Below, piece after piece: positions 34,877 to 44,308 of a stretch of 64,000 nt of DNA. Made by a program: the position numbers and the translations under genes. Below the pieces are notes generated by a model. It saw only the letters and a program-made list of their open reading frames with translations, was not told where the DNA came from and did no database searches. The DNA is from CAYOZN01 sp964408455 (GTDB lineage: Bacteria; Planctomycetota; Phycisphaerae; UBA1845; UTPLA1), in the NCBI GenBank assembly GCA_964408455.1, contig CAYOZN010000029.1, forward strand, positions 1 to 64,000, in the 5' to 3' direction. Every line of letters begins with the position of its first letter. The stretch's first letter is position 1.

Positions 34877-36217
34877 TCAATCCCGGTCGATCTCTCTCCC
34901 GGCGGCCCGACCGGACGCCAGCCCCGCTGCGTTCCGAGTTTCGCTGAAATCCCCGCCATCGCACCCGCGGGCACGTTTCATCAGCAATGACCGTTCTCGA
35001 GCGTTCTGCGTCATCGTGGCCGCGCGTACGAACTCCGCCCGTGCCTCCTGCGTTCGACCGAGTCGCAAAAGGAAATCGCCGCGGACGCTCGGCAGCAGGT
35101 GATAGTTCGCCAAGGTCTTCTCAGCGGTGAGCGCGTCCAGAAGTTCGAGACCGGCCTGGGGGCCGACGGCCATTCCAACTGCCACCGCGTGGTTGAGCCG
35201 CACGACCGCCGACGGGGCGATCTTGATCAACGCGACGTAGAGCTCGGCAATATGCTTCCAGTCAGTTTGTTCAAACACGGGCACGCGCGCATGGCACGCG
35301 GCGATGGCGGCCTGGAGCGTGTAGGGCCCGGGCGAATGATTCAGCGCCAGCGCCACCTCCAGCGCGGCCAACCCACGGCGGATCAAGAGCCGATCCCATC
35401 GCGAACGATCCTGGTCCATGAGCAAAATCGGCTGGCCGGCGCTGTCAGTGCGCGCATTGAAGCGCGAGGCCTGTATTTCCATCAGCGCCACCAGCCCGTG
35501 GACCTCCGCCTGTGTTGGCAACAGCCCCGCGAGGATTCGACCCAGGCGCAGCGCCTCATCGCACAGGCCCGGCCGCATCCAGTCTTCACCGGACGTCGCA
35601 GAATACCCCTCGTTGAACAGCAGGTAGATCACCTGGAGCACCGATTCGAGCCGTTCCGCAAGCTGCTCGGGCGGCGGCAGTTCGACCGGCTCGCGCAATT
35701 TCGCAAGGACCCGCTTCGAGCGAACGATGCGCTGGGCGATCGTCGGCTCCGGTGCGAGAAACGCCCGCGCGATCTCGTGCGTGGACAGGCCGCACAGCAG
35801 CCGTAACGTCATGGCTGCGCGGGCTTCGGCCGGGAGGACGGGATGACAGGCGATGAAGATCAGCCGGAGCAGATCATCTTCGACGTGCGCGTCGATGCGG
35901 CAATCGGGATCGGTGCCCGACGTGCCGGCACCGCGTTCCAATTCGCCGGCCACACGGCCAAGAACCGAGGCAAGCCGCTGGTCGCGCCGCAGACGGTCAA
36001 TCGAACGGCGTTTCGCCGCGGCCATGAGCCAGGCTCCGGGATTGTGCGGAATTCCCGAAGACGGCCACTCTTCCAGCGCTGTGACGAATATATCCTGCAC
36101 CACTTCCTCGGCCAGGCCGACGTCTTGAAGCAGTCGCGCCATCGAGGCCAGAAGGCGGGGCGATTCGATTCGCCAGATGGCCTCGATCGTTCGTCCATTC
36201 GTCCGTGGGTCCGCCAT
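34877..36217 (-). CDS. ECF sigma factor, ECF42-like, with long C-terminal (DUF6596-type) extension
   Basis: A 446-residue RNA polymerase sigma factor. The sigma-2 region (ESPRLLASMARLLQDVGLAEEVVQDIFVTALEEWPSSGIPHNPGAWLMAAAKRRSIDRLRRDQRL) and sigma-4 region (MTLRLLCGLSTHEIARAFLAPEPTIAQRIVRSKRVLAKL) are clear. A 260-residue extension follows, with LQVIYLLFNEGYSAT, EVHGLVALMEIQASRFNAR and TPR-like helices (LYVALIKIAPSAVVRLNHAVAVGM). This architecture defines the group called ECF42, which typically lies next to YCII/DGPF proteins and has no classical anti-sigma factor; here such a gene starts the same operon. ATG 36217 is preferred over TTG 36223. It may direct its own operon. The trigger is unknown. 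Confidence 0.92.
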   Translation of the reverse strand: MADPRTNGRTIEAIWRIESPRLLASMARLLQDVGLAEEVVQDIFVTALEEWPSSGIPHNPGAWLMAAAKRRSIDRLRRDQRLASVLGRVAGELERGAGTSGTDPDCRIDAHVEDDLLRLIFIACHPVLPAEARAAMTLRLLCGLSTHEIARAFLAPEPTIAQRIVRSKRVLAKLREPVELPPPEQLAERLESVLQVIYLLFNEGYSATSGEDWMRPGLCDEALRLGRILAGLLPTQAEVHGLVALMEIQASRFNARTDSAGQPILLMDQDRSRWDRLLIRRGLAALEVALALNHSPGPYTLQAAIAACHARVPVFEQTDWKHIAELYVALIKIAPSAVVRLNHAVAVGMAVGPQAGLELLDALTAEKTLANYHLLPSVRGDFLLRLGRTQEARAEFVRAATMTQNARERSLLMKRARGCDGGDFSETRNAAGLASGRAAGREIDRD

Positions 36218-36227
36218 GGGCAACAGT

Positions 36228-36677
36228 TTAATCCATCACGGCAGCACATCGAACCTTTTCGGCCGGCGCGACCTTTCGGCGCAACGTCACCAGCCGGCGG
36301 AATTCCAGATTGTGAAGGAAAAGCGCCACCCACAAAAGCACGCCGAGATAGACCGGAAAGAGCATGTGCGTTGCGACGGGATTCCCTACGCGCACGTGGC
36401 TGGCAACGGCGCCGCCGAGATAGCCGGTCAACAGAATGGCGCCAAGCACGGCAGTGCGGGGAACAAGGTAAAGCACGGTGCAGCAGAGCAGCACGGCACC
36501 GAGTGTCACAACGACGCCGTCGTCGTATCCCAGCGCGACCGTCGCCTCGACTACCGCCGGCGGCGTGATTAGTTTGGCCACCGCATCGACCAGCAGGAAT
36601 AGAGTCGTGAAACCACCGATCATGCGGCCTGTCCACCGTGCCCCGCGCGAAATGGTGTTTGACGAATTCAGGTTCAT
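36228..36677 (-). CDS. DoxX-like membrane protein
   Basis: A 149-residue membrane protein with four predicted helices: RMIGGFTTLFLLVDAVAKLI, VVVTLGAVLLCCTVLYLVP, TAVLGAILLTGYLGGAVASHV and HMLFPVYLGVLLWVALFLHNLEF. The motifs ATVALGYDD, LYLVPRTAVLGAILLTGYLGGAVASHVRVGNP are typical of the DoxX-like family, whose biochemical role is poorly defined (some members act in thiol-oxidative stress protection). It sits eight bases after the alpha/beta hydrolase and ten bases before the sigma factor start, so it belongs to the ECF42 operon. GAGTAGGTG near the ATG can act as ribosome site. Confidence 0.88.
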   Translation of the reverse strand: MNLNSSNTISRGARWTGRMIGGFTTLFLLVDAVAKLITPPAVVEATVALGYDDGVVVTLGAVLLCCTVLYLVPRTAVLGAILLTGYLGGAVASHVRVGNPVATHMLFPVYLGVLLWVALFLHNLEFRRLVTLRRKVAPAEKVRCAAVMD

Positions 36678-36685
36678 GGATGCAC

Positions 36686-37522
36686 CTACTCACTTCGGCG
36701 TCGGCTCTCATCGACCGACGCACGCGAAAAAAAATCGATCAACACGGGCGCCAGGGCGCCCGGCCTGACCATGTGAGTCTGGCCTTCCAGCGTTCGATAG
36801 ACCGCGGTGGGCAGCGCTTCAGCAAGCGCACGGGCGCCGTTTCGCATCCATACCGGGCTCTTTCCGCCGTCCATGACGATCGTCGGCGCCGCCAGACCTG
36901 CCCAACGGCCCGCCGCGAGGGGCCTGCCACGCTGGTTCTCCTGGACGATGGCGATGTCATAGGGCAGCGTATGCGCTATGGCTTTGAGCTTCCGCCACGG
37001 CGGCAGGAATCGCATCAATGCCACGACCAGTGCCGGTACTTCGACGAAACGCATGAACATGCTCACCGCAGCTCCCCGCCGGCCCGATGCAATCAGCGAC
37101 GTTAGCCGCCGCTGAAAGTCGTCAGGCAGCGGCGTGCGTGTGTCGTCCACGATGAACGGCGGCTCGTAAAGGGCCATCCGCTCGACCGCCAGGCCCGACG
37201 ACGCGGCCTCCAGCGCCAGGGCCGCTCCCGAGGAAATGCCGTAAAGCATGGCGCGTCCGCCGGCTGCATCGAGTATCGCTGCAAGGTCTTCCACTTCGAG
37301 TTCGACCGAGTGGGCGTCCGCGTCAGAGCTTTCGCCGCGACCGCGCCGGTCATACGTATAGACGGTGAATTGTGGCGCCAGGAGCGCCGCTAATGGGGCA
37401 TTCGGCCCGAATCGGCGATGGCACATGGCACCGTCCACAATGATCACAGGTGGGCCCTGCCCCTGGCTCTGATAGGCGATGCGTGTCCCGTCTGCGGACG
37501 TAACGAATCTGGTCGCTGTCAT
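36686..37522 (-). CDS. Alpha/beta hydrolase
   Basis: A 278-residue soluble hydrolase. Family landmarks: TSADGTRIAYQSQGQGPPVIIVDGA with the oxyanion region, VYTYDRRGRGESSDADAHSVELEVEDLAAIL, the nucleophile elbow LYGISSGAALALEAA (Ser in GISSG), the acid strand APTIVMDGGKSPVW and the late His in LEGQTHMVRPGAL. The usual catalytic Ser-Asp-His triad is therefore present. It lies 25 bases after the YCII gene and eight before the DoxX gene in an ECF42 operon. The substrate cannot be told; in similar operons such hydrolases are often unassigned. Confidence 0.88.
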   Translation of the reverse strand: MTATRFVTSADGTRIAYQSQGQGPPVIIVDGAMCHRRFGPNAPLAALLAPQFTVYTYDRRGRGESSDADAHSVELEVEDLAAILDAAGGRAMLYGISSGAALALEAASSGLAVERMALYEPPFIVDDTRTPLPDDFQRRLTSLIASGRRGAAVSMFMRFVEVPALVVALMRFLPPWRKLKAIAHTLPYDIAIVQENQRGRPLAAGRWAGLAAPTIVMDGGKSPVWMRNGARALAEALPTAVYRTLEGQTHMVRPGALAPVLIDFFSRASVDESRRRSE

Positions 37523-37547
37523 ACCACATCCATCCCTGTAACCCGAT

Positions 37548-37913
37548 TCACGTCGCGAAGTCCGCCGGTTCGAACAGCGGGCGTATCTCGATTTCCGACG
37601 CCATCTCCGGATTCGGATTGGGACATCGCCTGGCCCACTCGATCGCCTCCTCGAGAGACTGAACCTGCCACAGCCAGTAACCGGCGATCAGCTCCTTGGA
37701 CTCGGTGAACGGTCCATCGATGACCGTTCGCCTGTCTCCGGAAATACGAACCCGCGCCCCGTGCGAGCTCGCCCGCAGGCCGGCCGCATCCAGCAGCACA
37801 CCGGCCCTGGTCAATTCCTCGTTGTATTTGCCCATTTCCTGCAGTAACGACTGGGACGGCAGTACGCCCGCCTCCGTTTCCCTGGTTGCTTTTACGATCA
37901 CCATGACGCGCAT
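37548..37913 (-). CDS. YCII-related (DGPF domain) protein
   Basis: A 121-residue protein of the YCII/DGPF family: MRVMVIVKATRETEAGV, LLQEMGKYNEELTRAGVLLDAAGL, the signature VIDGPFTESKELIAGYWLWQVQSLEEAIEWARRCP and EIEIRPLFEPADF. DGPF proteins are small ferredoxin-like-fold proteins that accompany ECF42 sigma factors; some YCII relatives are enzymes, but the role here is not known. The ATG at 37913 follows AAAGGG seven bases upstream. The frame continues upstream to 38156 without a credible protein. It is the first gene of the module and so would be directly under the operon promoter. Confidence 0.92.
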   Translation of the reverse strand: MRVMVIVKATRETEAGVLPSQSLLQEMGKYNEELTRAGVLLDAAGLRASSHGARVRISGDRRTVIDGPFTESKELIAGYWLWQVQSLEEAIEWARRCPNPNPEMASEIEIRPLFEPADFAT

Positions 37914-38125
37914 ACACGCCCTTTCACATTGAAATGTGATTTGCCCTGCTTCTCGCGCCGGATACCTACCGGCGACGTCGCGCCGCGAGGCTACAGGTGT
38001 CGACGAACGAGTGCTCGCCGGATCGACACGCTCACGAAATAATTTTTTGCCGAAGTTTTTCTGCCGGCAGCTGCGCCGTGGCGGGAGGCCACTGTCATAA
38101 AAGCCCGGGAAATCGAGCGGCCGCG

Positions 38126-39247
38126 TTAATTCGCCGGCGCAGGCGAATCGCGCCATTCAAAACCGCGTTGACCACGCACGATGTCGCCAATGCGAAATGC
38201 CCGCTCGCCAGACCTGCGGAGTTGGGCAATAACGCTCGATGCGAACGAGGGGCGGACCACCAGGACAAACCCGATGCCCATGTTGAACACGCGGTACATC
38301 TCTTCCTGATCGACGCCCAGGGCCTGGATCAGCCGAAAAACGGGCGGCACGGGCCAGCTGTCTCGAACCAGCCGCACCGTGCAGCCGCGCGGCATCACAC
38401 GCGGAATGTTGCCCGCCAGCCCGCCGCCGGTGATGTGGGCCATCGCCCGCACCACCTTTTTGCGGCGGTAGGCCGCCAGCAGCTTGTGAACGGGCTTCAC
38501 GTAGATGCGCGTGGGACGGAGCACCGCGTCGACAAGCGGCTCGCCCAGGTCCGGCAGATTCCCGTTGCGACGGCCCTTCGGCAGGCGGTCCAGGGCCGCC
38601 CGCGCGAGGCTGTATCCGTTGGAGTGCAGCCCGCTCGATGCCAGCCCGATGACAGCATCGCCCGGCTCCACCAGGCGACCATCGATGATTCGCCGGTGCT
38701 CCACCACGCCGACGCAGAAGGCGGCCAGATCAAAGTGCGTTGGCGCATACAGCGACGGCATCTCCGCCGTCTCCCCGCCCAGTAGCGCGCAGCCCGCCAT
38801 TTTGCATCCCCGCGCGATGCCCTCGACGATCTCGGCAATCTGCTCCGGCACCAGCTTATGACAGGCGATGTAATCCAGCAGAAGCAGCGGCTCGGCCCCG
38901 GTCGTCAACACGTCGTTCACGTTCATCGCGACCAGGTCGACGCCCAGATCGGCCACGCGGTTGTGTTCGATTCCCAGCAGCAGCTTCGAACCGACCCCAT
39001 CCGCCCCTGCCACCAGGATGGGCTCGCGATATCGCCGCCGCAGCAGCCGCTCGCGATAATCCAGCCGCATGAGTCCGGCGAATCCGCCGTGCTTCGAGAT
39101 CACCCGCGGATCAAACGTGCGGCGCATCGAACGCTTGATGCGTGCCACCATTTCGTCATTGGCGTCGATATCCACGCCGGTGGACTTGTACGTCAGGCGC
39201 CCGTTGGGCTTCGAATTCCGTTTCGCCATTGCCGATGCCACGCCCAT
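38126..39247 (-). CDS. purM: Phosphoribosylformylglycinamidine cyclo-ligase (AIR synthetase)
   Basis: A 373-residue enzyme of purine synthesis that closes the imidazole ring of FGAM using ATP. PurM landmarks are YKSTGVDIDANDEMVARIK, GFAGLMRLDYR, PILVAGADGVGSKLLLGIEHNRVADLGVDLVAMNVNDVLTTGAEPLLLLDYIAC, GCALLGGETAEMP, DAVIGLASSGLHSNGYSLAR, AHITGGGLAGNIPRVMPRGC, VFRLIQALGVDQEEMYRVFNMGIGFVLVV. The length is slightly above the usual 340-350 residues because of a basic N-terminal stretch. ATG codons at 39247 and 39229 are both possible and neither has a clear ribosome site. No other pur gene is adjacent. Confidence 0.96.
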   Translation of the reverse strand: MGVASAMAKRNSKPNGRLTYKSTGVDIDANDEMVARIKRSMRRTFDPRVISKHGGFAGLMRLDYRERLLRRRYREPILVAGADGVGSKLLLGIEHNRVADLGVDLVAMNVNDVLTTGAEPLLLLDYIACHKLVPEQIAEIVEGIARGCKMAGCALLGGETAEMPSLYAPTHFDLAAFCVGVVEHRRIIDGRLVEPGDAVIGLASSGLHSNGYSLARAALDRLPKGRRNGNLPDLGEPLVDAVLRPTRIYVKPVHKLLAAYRRKKVVRAMAHITGGGLAGNIPRVMPRGCTVRLVRDSWPVPPVFRLIQALGVDQEEMYRVFNMGIGFVLVVRPSFASSVIAQLRRSGERAFRIGDIVRGQRGFEWRDSPAPAN

Positions 39248-39699
39248 GGTACTGTCGCGCCGCGAGTGCTCCCCGCAGCGGGCGCATCAACCTACCGCCG
39301 CGTTCCATGCGTGTCGATGGACGGGGCCGGCCGGGTCTTCGCACGCATGAACTCGCTCGCCATCCGACATCATGCTGCCCCCGCGGCTTCGAAATTCACA
39401 GCCCGTGCGGGCGGTCGGGGGCCGCGCATCGGCTTGTCGCAAAGCGGTTTAGTAAGACCGCCCAGGCCGCGAAAAGCCGCTAATTCGCCGCGCGCCTCGA
39501 CCTTTACGCCCGGTTTGGCGTACAATCCGTGCAGGAACCGCGACTGGTGACAGTCGCCCCGGCAGCGGCCGGGCGAAGCCTGATTTTGGAGGGGCTTCCG
39601 AAACTCCTCGACGTTATCGGCGCATTTCCAACCGACGTGCACGGCACAACCCCCGGGGGACGTTTTCTCGGACGGGGGTGTTGGCCCTTTATCTTAGAA
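39248..39699. other. Intergenic region between divergent genes, no gene seen
   Basis: About 450 bases between purM and a divergent unknown gene. Overlapping frames (for example from 39529 on the plus strand) lack coding character until 39700. It should hold both promoters; no strong consensus was found. A G-rich stretch lies near 39653-39680. Confidence 0.35.
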
Positions 39700-40389
39700 A
39701 TGAAGACCACGGCAACGAGCTTCGATACTCCCGTTGAACCACCGGCTGCGGCGGCGCCCATCTCCGCGGCAGGGGCGAATGGGAGCGCCACGCCCGTGAA
39801 CAACCACGAAGCCGCACTCGAGGTCCTGCTCATTCTGCGCGGCAGGCTCCTCGACCGCCTCGCCACGACGGTGTGCGACCAGCGCGCGTCGCTCCTCAAC
39901 GGCAGCTCCCACACTCACGATCCACTTCTTTATGCGCCCGATGTCGCTCAGATGCTGCGGCGGCTGTCCGAGCTGGATGCTGCCATCGGCGGGCTGACCG
40001 ATCGCAACGGCAGCGCAAGACCCGCCGGGGCGAATGGCGCCGCACGGACCGCGGTAAAGCCCGACGCCGAGAACACGGTCTTTTCACCGTTTATCGAGCT
40101 GGTCACCGCCGGCCGTCTGGAAGAAGCCTCTCAGGAACTCGCGCGCGTCCTTCAACTCCCGCTGGACCGGGTCATCACGGCCACGCGATTCTTTGCACGC
40201 ATGCTCAAGACCAATCCCGGGGCCGCGGAAGCGCTGCATCCCCTCGCACGGGACGTCGCCACTCGCGCGGAAAACGAATCCGTCCGGATGCTCATCCAGA
40301 CGTTTGGCTTTCAGTCGATCGAATCGCGCCTGGCCCTGCGGGCCCTTCAAACGCGCGAATCTGCCGGATCTCCACCCACGCGGCGATGA
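39700..40389 (+). CDS. Hypothetical helical protein
   Basis: A 229-residue soluble protein that I do not recognise. It has an Ala/Pro/Gly-rich disordered N-terminus (about 1-38), a helical segment ALEVLLILRGRLLDRLATTVCDQRASLLNGS, a short linker with APDVAQMLRRLSELDAAIGGLTDR, a low-complexity part (SARPAGANGAARTAV) and a helical C-terminus FSPFIELVTAGRLEEASQELARVLQLPLDRVITATRFFARML. No signal peptide, membrane segment or catalytic motif is visible. I chose ATG 39700 because upstream residues look non-coding, but no ribosome site precedes it. The gene is real-looking because of its amphipathic pattern and its position divergent to purM. Confidence 0.55.
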   Translation: MKTTATSFDTPVEPPAAAAPISAAGANGSATPVNNHEAALEVLLILRGRLLDRLATTVCDQRASLLNGSSHTHDPLLYAPDVAQMLRRLSELDAAIGGLTDRNGSARPAGANGAARTAVKPDAENTVFSPFIELVTAGRLEEASQELARVLQLPLDRVITATRFFARMLKTNPGAAEALHPLARDVATRAENESVRMLIQTFGFQSIESRLALRALQTRESAGSPPTRR

Positions 40390-40454
40390 ATCTCCTCGCA
40401 CCTTCGCCGAGTCCTCCGACGTGAATCTCACGCTCGTCCCGCGCCGCGCGCAGC

Positions 40455-43400
40455 TTATCGATTCGGCTTGCGAACCGCATCGCGAAAACGTTCCGCGCCG
40501 CGCGGCCGCGTGTGATAGCGCTCATTCAATTCACGCCGCTCCTGCAACGCCTTTCTCGCCTCGCCGGCCGGCGGCGGGAAGGCCGACATGCCGGTGTACG
40601 GCAGCGGCTCGACCGTCTTGCCGGTGGCCGAGTTCAGATCACCATCCTTGAGCCAGCCATCCGTGTGCACGATGAAGTCCCGCCGCCAGCCATCCGGCAT
40701 CGCCGGCGCGCGTGTGGCATCAAAGTGCAGCGTAATCTCATCCCCCGGGCCGACGATGGCGTACGCCCCGTCGCGGTGTCGCACGAGCGGCAGAACATCG
40801 CCGAAACGCGTGTAATCACCAACCAGATCGCGCCATTGCCGCTCTCGATCGAGCGCGTGATAGTCCGGCACCGTCGGACCCTCTGGCGCCGCGCGATATT
40901 CGATGCTGAAGCCCCGCTCGTGCAGATCGGCCGCCAGCAGGTCCAGCTCGGTGACGGTCACGTCAAATTCCTGCGGGCCGACGGTGAAGAAGGCGCAGTC
41001 CCAGTAGATGGCGAAATTGGTGGACAATCGTACCCGGTGATCGGCGGTGGGGAATCGCGCGCTCAAATCAAGCACCATCGTCTTGTCCTTGCCGGACGGA
41101 AAGCCAACCTCCATGTCGAGCGTCGTCCACCGACCATCCTCGCCGACGACCGACAACACCGGCGGCCGCGCGGCAAGCGACGGATTCTGCGAAACCGCCA
41201 CGTTGGTGCTGGCGTCCGTCGGCCATAGCCAGCCCTGGAGGAACAGCTTGACGTCCTCCCCTGCCGCAAATGGTCCGGCGTCGAGAATCAACTCGTGATC
41301 CTCGACGATTCCCTGGTAACGCGTCAGGGCAAAGCCGCCGACGTACCGCCGGTCCCGATGCCGCAGCAATGGCAGCAGGTCGCGACCGTGCTGGTCGACC
41401 GCCGAAGCGGGCTGGCGCCTCTCGCGCACGCGAAAGATCCGCAGCGGCGGGTATGGCGGGGCCAGGCACTTCTCGTCCACGAAAACATCGGTGCCGGCCG
41501 GATGATCGACCGCGAACAGCCGGCAGTAGTCGAAGTACGCCGTCTCCCACAATTCCTCCGTGAATTGCAGCACGTAGCGCCCATCGCGCGCCGCGAGTTG
41601 GCGACCCTCGATCTTGAAGTAGTCGTCGGCCGGGCCATGGTGGCCGAACACGTCCGACATGATCGACATGCCCAGTGCGCTGCGCCACAGCACGTCCGTC
41701 GCGAACTCGAACCGCGCGCCATTCCACGCATACAGGTACGGGCACGAGCCCTTCAGCGTCTGCTCCTCGACGATCAGCCGGTCGGCGGCGAGGGCGACGC
41801 GGTCGGAGACGCGAAAGGCGATGTTTTGATAGCTGCCGTTTGGCCAGACGACGCGCAGCACGTCGGCCGTCGTGTACGGCCCGAGGCCGAAGTGCGTCCA
41901 CGGCAGCGAGACGTGCCGCTTCTGGTATAGGCCGCCCGCGCGGACTTCAATCGTGCTGCCGATGCCGAAGGCGTTGAACTTTGAGTCGCCCTGAATGAGG
42001 GCGGCCAGCGAGACCGAAAGCCAGTGGCCGGGATTCTGCGTCTGGTTGATAAATGCCTGACCATTGGCACCGATCACGTCCGGCAGACCGTCGCCGTTCA
42101 GATCAACCGGATAGGGCGGGGTGGCGGATGCGAAGCGCATGCCCGTGAGGTTTGTCGAACCGCCCGGATCGACGACGAGCAGCTCGACGCGGCCGTTGTT
42201 ATCGAAGTCGGCCATCGTGCCGTGAATCGCCGGCGGCGCATGCTCCTCTTTCCGCAGCGGGTGCACCGGATCGAGAATGGCGAATTCCTCGCGAATCGGA
42301 TATCGGCTCCGCCTCACCGGGTCGACGATCTCCAGCCAGCCGTCATTATCCATGTCCGCCAGGATCGGCTCGGCCCTGAACTTCTTCGGCAGGCCCTTCA
42401 TCTCCTCCGTCACTTCACGGAACGTCGCAAGCCGCTCGTTGGAGATCACGCGTAGCGAATACTCACCACCCGCGGCGCTTTCGGCCGGCCCGCCATTCTG
42501 CAAGTCAGCGCCCCGGCCTGTGGTCGGATTCGCGAGAGAATCGCCCGATTTCCCGTCGGCGCCTCCAACGACGAATGCCAGATCGATGTCACCATCGTCA
42601 TCCAGGTCCAGCGCGTGCACGCGATGAATGCCGGCCATGTCCGCCGGAAAGCCCGGCCGCTCGATCGCCGCCGACAGCCGCCCCTCGCCATCATTGCGGT
42701 GCAGAAGGGCCCGATCGGCATCCCAGCGAACCAGGTCCAGATCACCGTCGTGATCGAAATCAAATGGAATCGCCCCGCGCGTCTCGCCGATGTCCGCCAG
42801 CCCGAACGCCCCCGTCGCATCACGAAACCGCTGGCCGCCCTCGTTGCGATAGCCGCACATTCCAGATGGCCCGCAAAGCAGCAGGTCCATCGACCGATCG
42901 TTGTCCAGATCAACGAACAGCGCCGCGGTGCACGCCGGGGCGTCGTTCAGGCCGGCGGCCTCGGTTTCGTCCACGAAACGCGCCGGCATCGGCGTGGAAT
43001 CGGATGCAGCCTCTGACGAACCCTTGCCCGGGGCCGTGTTCCCGGCAGCTGGCGCATCCGGCGCCGTGGCCGTCGTGGTCGACCCCGGCTCGGTCGCCGC
43101 GGCCGCCATCGCCTGCCGCGAAAGGCCACCCCGCACCAGCAGCCTTCCGGGGCCGCCTGATCGCACGAGGTACAGGGCCGGCGAGCGATCCGGACTCACC
43201 GTGCCGATCGCCACGTCGATCACATCCTCCGGCAGCGGCGGCAAAAGCTCCCCCGCCGGGCGGAAGCGAATCTCGGCCGCGGGTGACGCCGCATTGCCCG
43301 GGGACGGCAGCGGCAGCGACACCAGATGCGGCACCGCCGGCGGCAGCCCGCCCGGCGGCGGGCCAAGTGCATGCACATCGGCCCGATATCGGTCCGTCAG

Positions 43401-44177
43401 CTTCATGACGTTGCGGGCGGTGACCGCCACCGACAACACGCGCCGGGAGTTGCCGCTGGCCGCGAACTCCGGCAGCGCCTGCCAGTCCTGCCGCACCGCC
43501 TCGGGCAGATCGACGGCGACGGCGGCAAAGCGATCGAGATACGTCAGTGCCGTCTGTGCGTCACCCCCGCGCGCGTGCAGCTCGGCCAGCCGCAGCAGCA
43601 CGTGCGTATTCCGCGGCACGAGGCCCGCCAGCCGCTGCCAGGCGGCGACGAGCCTTTGCCGGTCACCATCCGCCTCGGCCTCCAGCGCGATCGCCAGGGC
43701 CGCCGCCGCGCCGACGTGCCCGGGATTTTTTTCCACGAGTTCGCCCAGTAGTGTCACGGCATCGGCCGAACGCCCCTGTGCTGACCGGACGGCCGCCAGC
43801 ACAACGCCCACGTCCGCATTCTTCGGGGCAGCCGCCGACGCCTCCAACGCCAGCGCCGCCGCCTGGTCAAGCTCCTGTGCGGCAAGGCGACAGATGGCCA
43901 GGTTGGCGACAATTGCCGCATCGCGGCCGGTCTCGCTCAACAATTGCTCGTAAATGGCCGCGGCCTCGGAGGGCCGATCCATCTCGAGCCAGGCGTTGGC
44001 CTGGTAGAATCGGCCCGCGGCGTCGGGCGGCACGTCATCAGGCTGAATTGGAGCGGCCTGTCGTTGGCGCGGCCTCGAATCGCAAGCACAGCTCATGGCG
44101 ATCAGGCTCGCCAGGACCGACGCAACCATTCGGCCGGATGCCCATTGGGAACCTCGGCATACGAAGGCACTCTTCAT
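40455..44177 (-). CDS. Large lipoprotein with TPR, FG-GAP/VCBS and ASPIC/UnbV-like regions
   Basis: A 1240-residue envelope protein. The N-terminus carries a lipoprotein-like signal (VASVLASLIAMSCACDS). Residues about 50-260 are TPR-like helices. A Gly/Ser/Thr-rich linker leads to a propeller-type region at about 415-705 with at least six Asp-rich calcium loops (DLDNDRSMD, DFDHDGDLD, DLDDDGDID, DMDNDGWLE, DFDNNGRVE, DLNGDGLPD), the FG-GAP/VCBS pattern. Next comes an ASPIC/UnbV-like segment (NPGHWLSVSLAALIQGDSKFNAFGIGSTIEVRAGG). The last 450 residues form a large beta-rich domain with conserved Trp/Asp/His but no known name. Such proteins are frequent in planctomycetes; their role in adhesion or complex assembly is inferred only. 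Confidence 0.83.
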   Translation of the reverse strand: MKSAFVCRGSQWASGRMVASVLASLIAMSCACDSRPRQRQAAPIQPDDVPPDAAGRFYQANAWLEMDRPSEAAAIYEQLLSETGRDAAIVANLAICRLAAQELDQAAALALEASAAAPKNADVGVVLAAVRSAQGRSADAVTLLGELVEKNPGHVGAAAALAIALEAEADGDRQRLVAAWQRLAGLVPRNTHVLLRLAELHARGGDAQTALTYLDRFAAVAVDLPEAVRQDWQALPEFAASGNSRRVLSVAVTARNVMKLTDRYRADVHALGPPPGGLPPAVPHLVSLPLPSPGNAASPAAEIRFRPAGELLPPLPEDVIDVAIGTVSPDRSPALYLVRSGGPGRLLVRGGLSRQAMAAAATEPGSTTTATAPDAPAAGNTAPGKGSSEAASDSTPMPARFVDETEAAGLNDAPACTAALFVDLDNDRSMDLLLCGPSGMCGYRNEGGQRFRDATGAFGLADIGETRGAIPFDFDHDGDLDLVRWDADRALLHRNDGEGRLSAAIERPGFPADMAGIHRVHALDLDDDGDIDLAFVVGGADGKSGDSLANPTTGRGADLQNGGPAESAAGGEYSLRVISNERLATFREVTEEMKGLPKKFRAEPILADMDNDGWLEIVDPVRRSRYPIREEFAILDPVHPLRKEEHAPPAIHGTMADFDNNGRVELLVVDPGGSTNLTGMRFASATPPYPVDLNGDGLPDVIGANGQAFINQTQNPGHWLSVSLAALIQGDSKFNAFGIGSTIEVRAGGLYQKRHVSLPWTHFGLGPYTTADVLRVVWPNGSYQNIAFRVSDRVALAADRLIVEEQTLKGSCPYLYAWNGARFEFATDVLWRSALGMSIMSDVFGHHGPADDYFKIEGRQLAARDGRYVLQFTEELWETAYFDYCRLFAVDHPAGTDVFVDEKCLAPPYPPLRIFRVRERRQPASAVDQHGRDLLPLLRHRDRRYVGGFALTRYQGIVEDHELILDAGPFAAGEDVKLFLQGWLWPTDASTNVAVSQNPSLAARPPVLSVVGEDGRWTTLDMEVGFPSGKDKTMVLDLSARFPTADHRVRLSTNFAIYWDCAFFTVGPQEFDVTVTELDLLAADLHERGFSIEYRAAPEGPTVPDYHALDRERQWRDLVGDYTRFGDVLPLVRHRDGAYAIVGPGDEITLHFDATRAPAMPDGWRRDFIVHTDGWLKDGDLNSATGKTVEPLPYTGMSAFPPPAGEARKALQERRELNERYHTRPRGAERFRDAVRKPNR

Positions 44178-44235
44178 GCTTCAGAAGGGTAACCTCAAGC
44201 AGTTCGTGCGGCGAATCAGAGGCAGGGGGATCGGG

Positions 44236-44277
44236 AAAAAAAGAAAGCGGCGCGCCTCATTGCTGGAGTCGCGCCGC
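44236..44277 (-). terminator. Rho-independent terminator of a PEP-CTERM gene
   Basis: GCGGCGCG (44247-44254) pairs with CGCGCCGC (44270-44277) around a 15-base loop. On the minus strand the stem is followed by TTTCTTTTTTT. It lies about 30 bases past the stop of the PEP-CTERM gene at 44309 and isolates it from the FG-GAP gene. Confidence 0.9.
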
Positions 44278-44308
44278 TCGATTGAACCTAATTGAATTGT
44301 GCCGAGGC

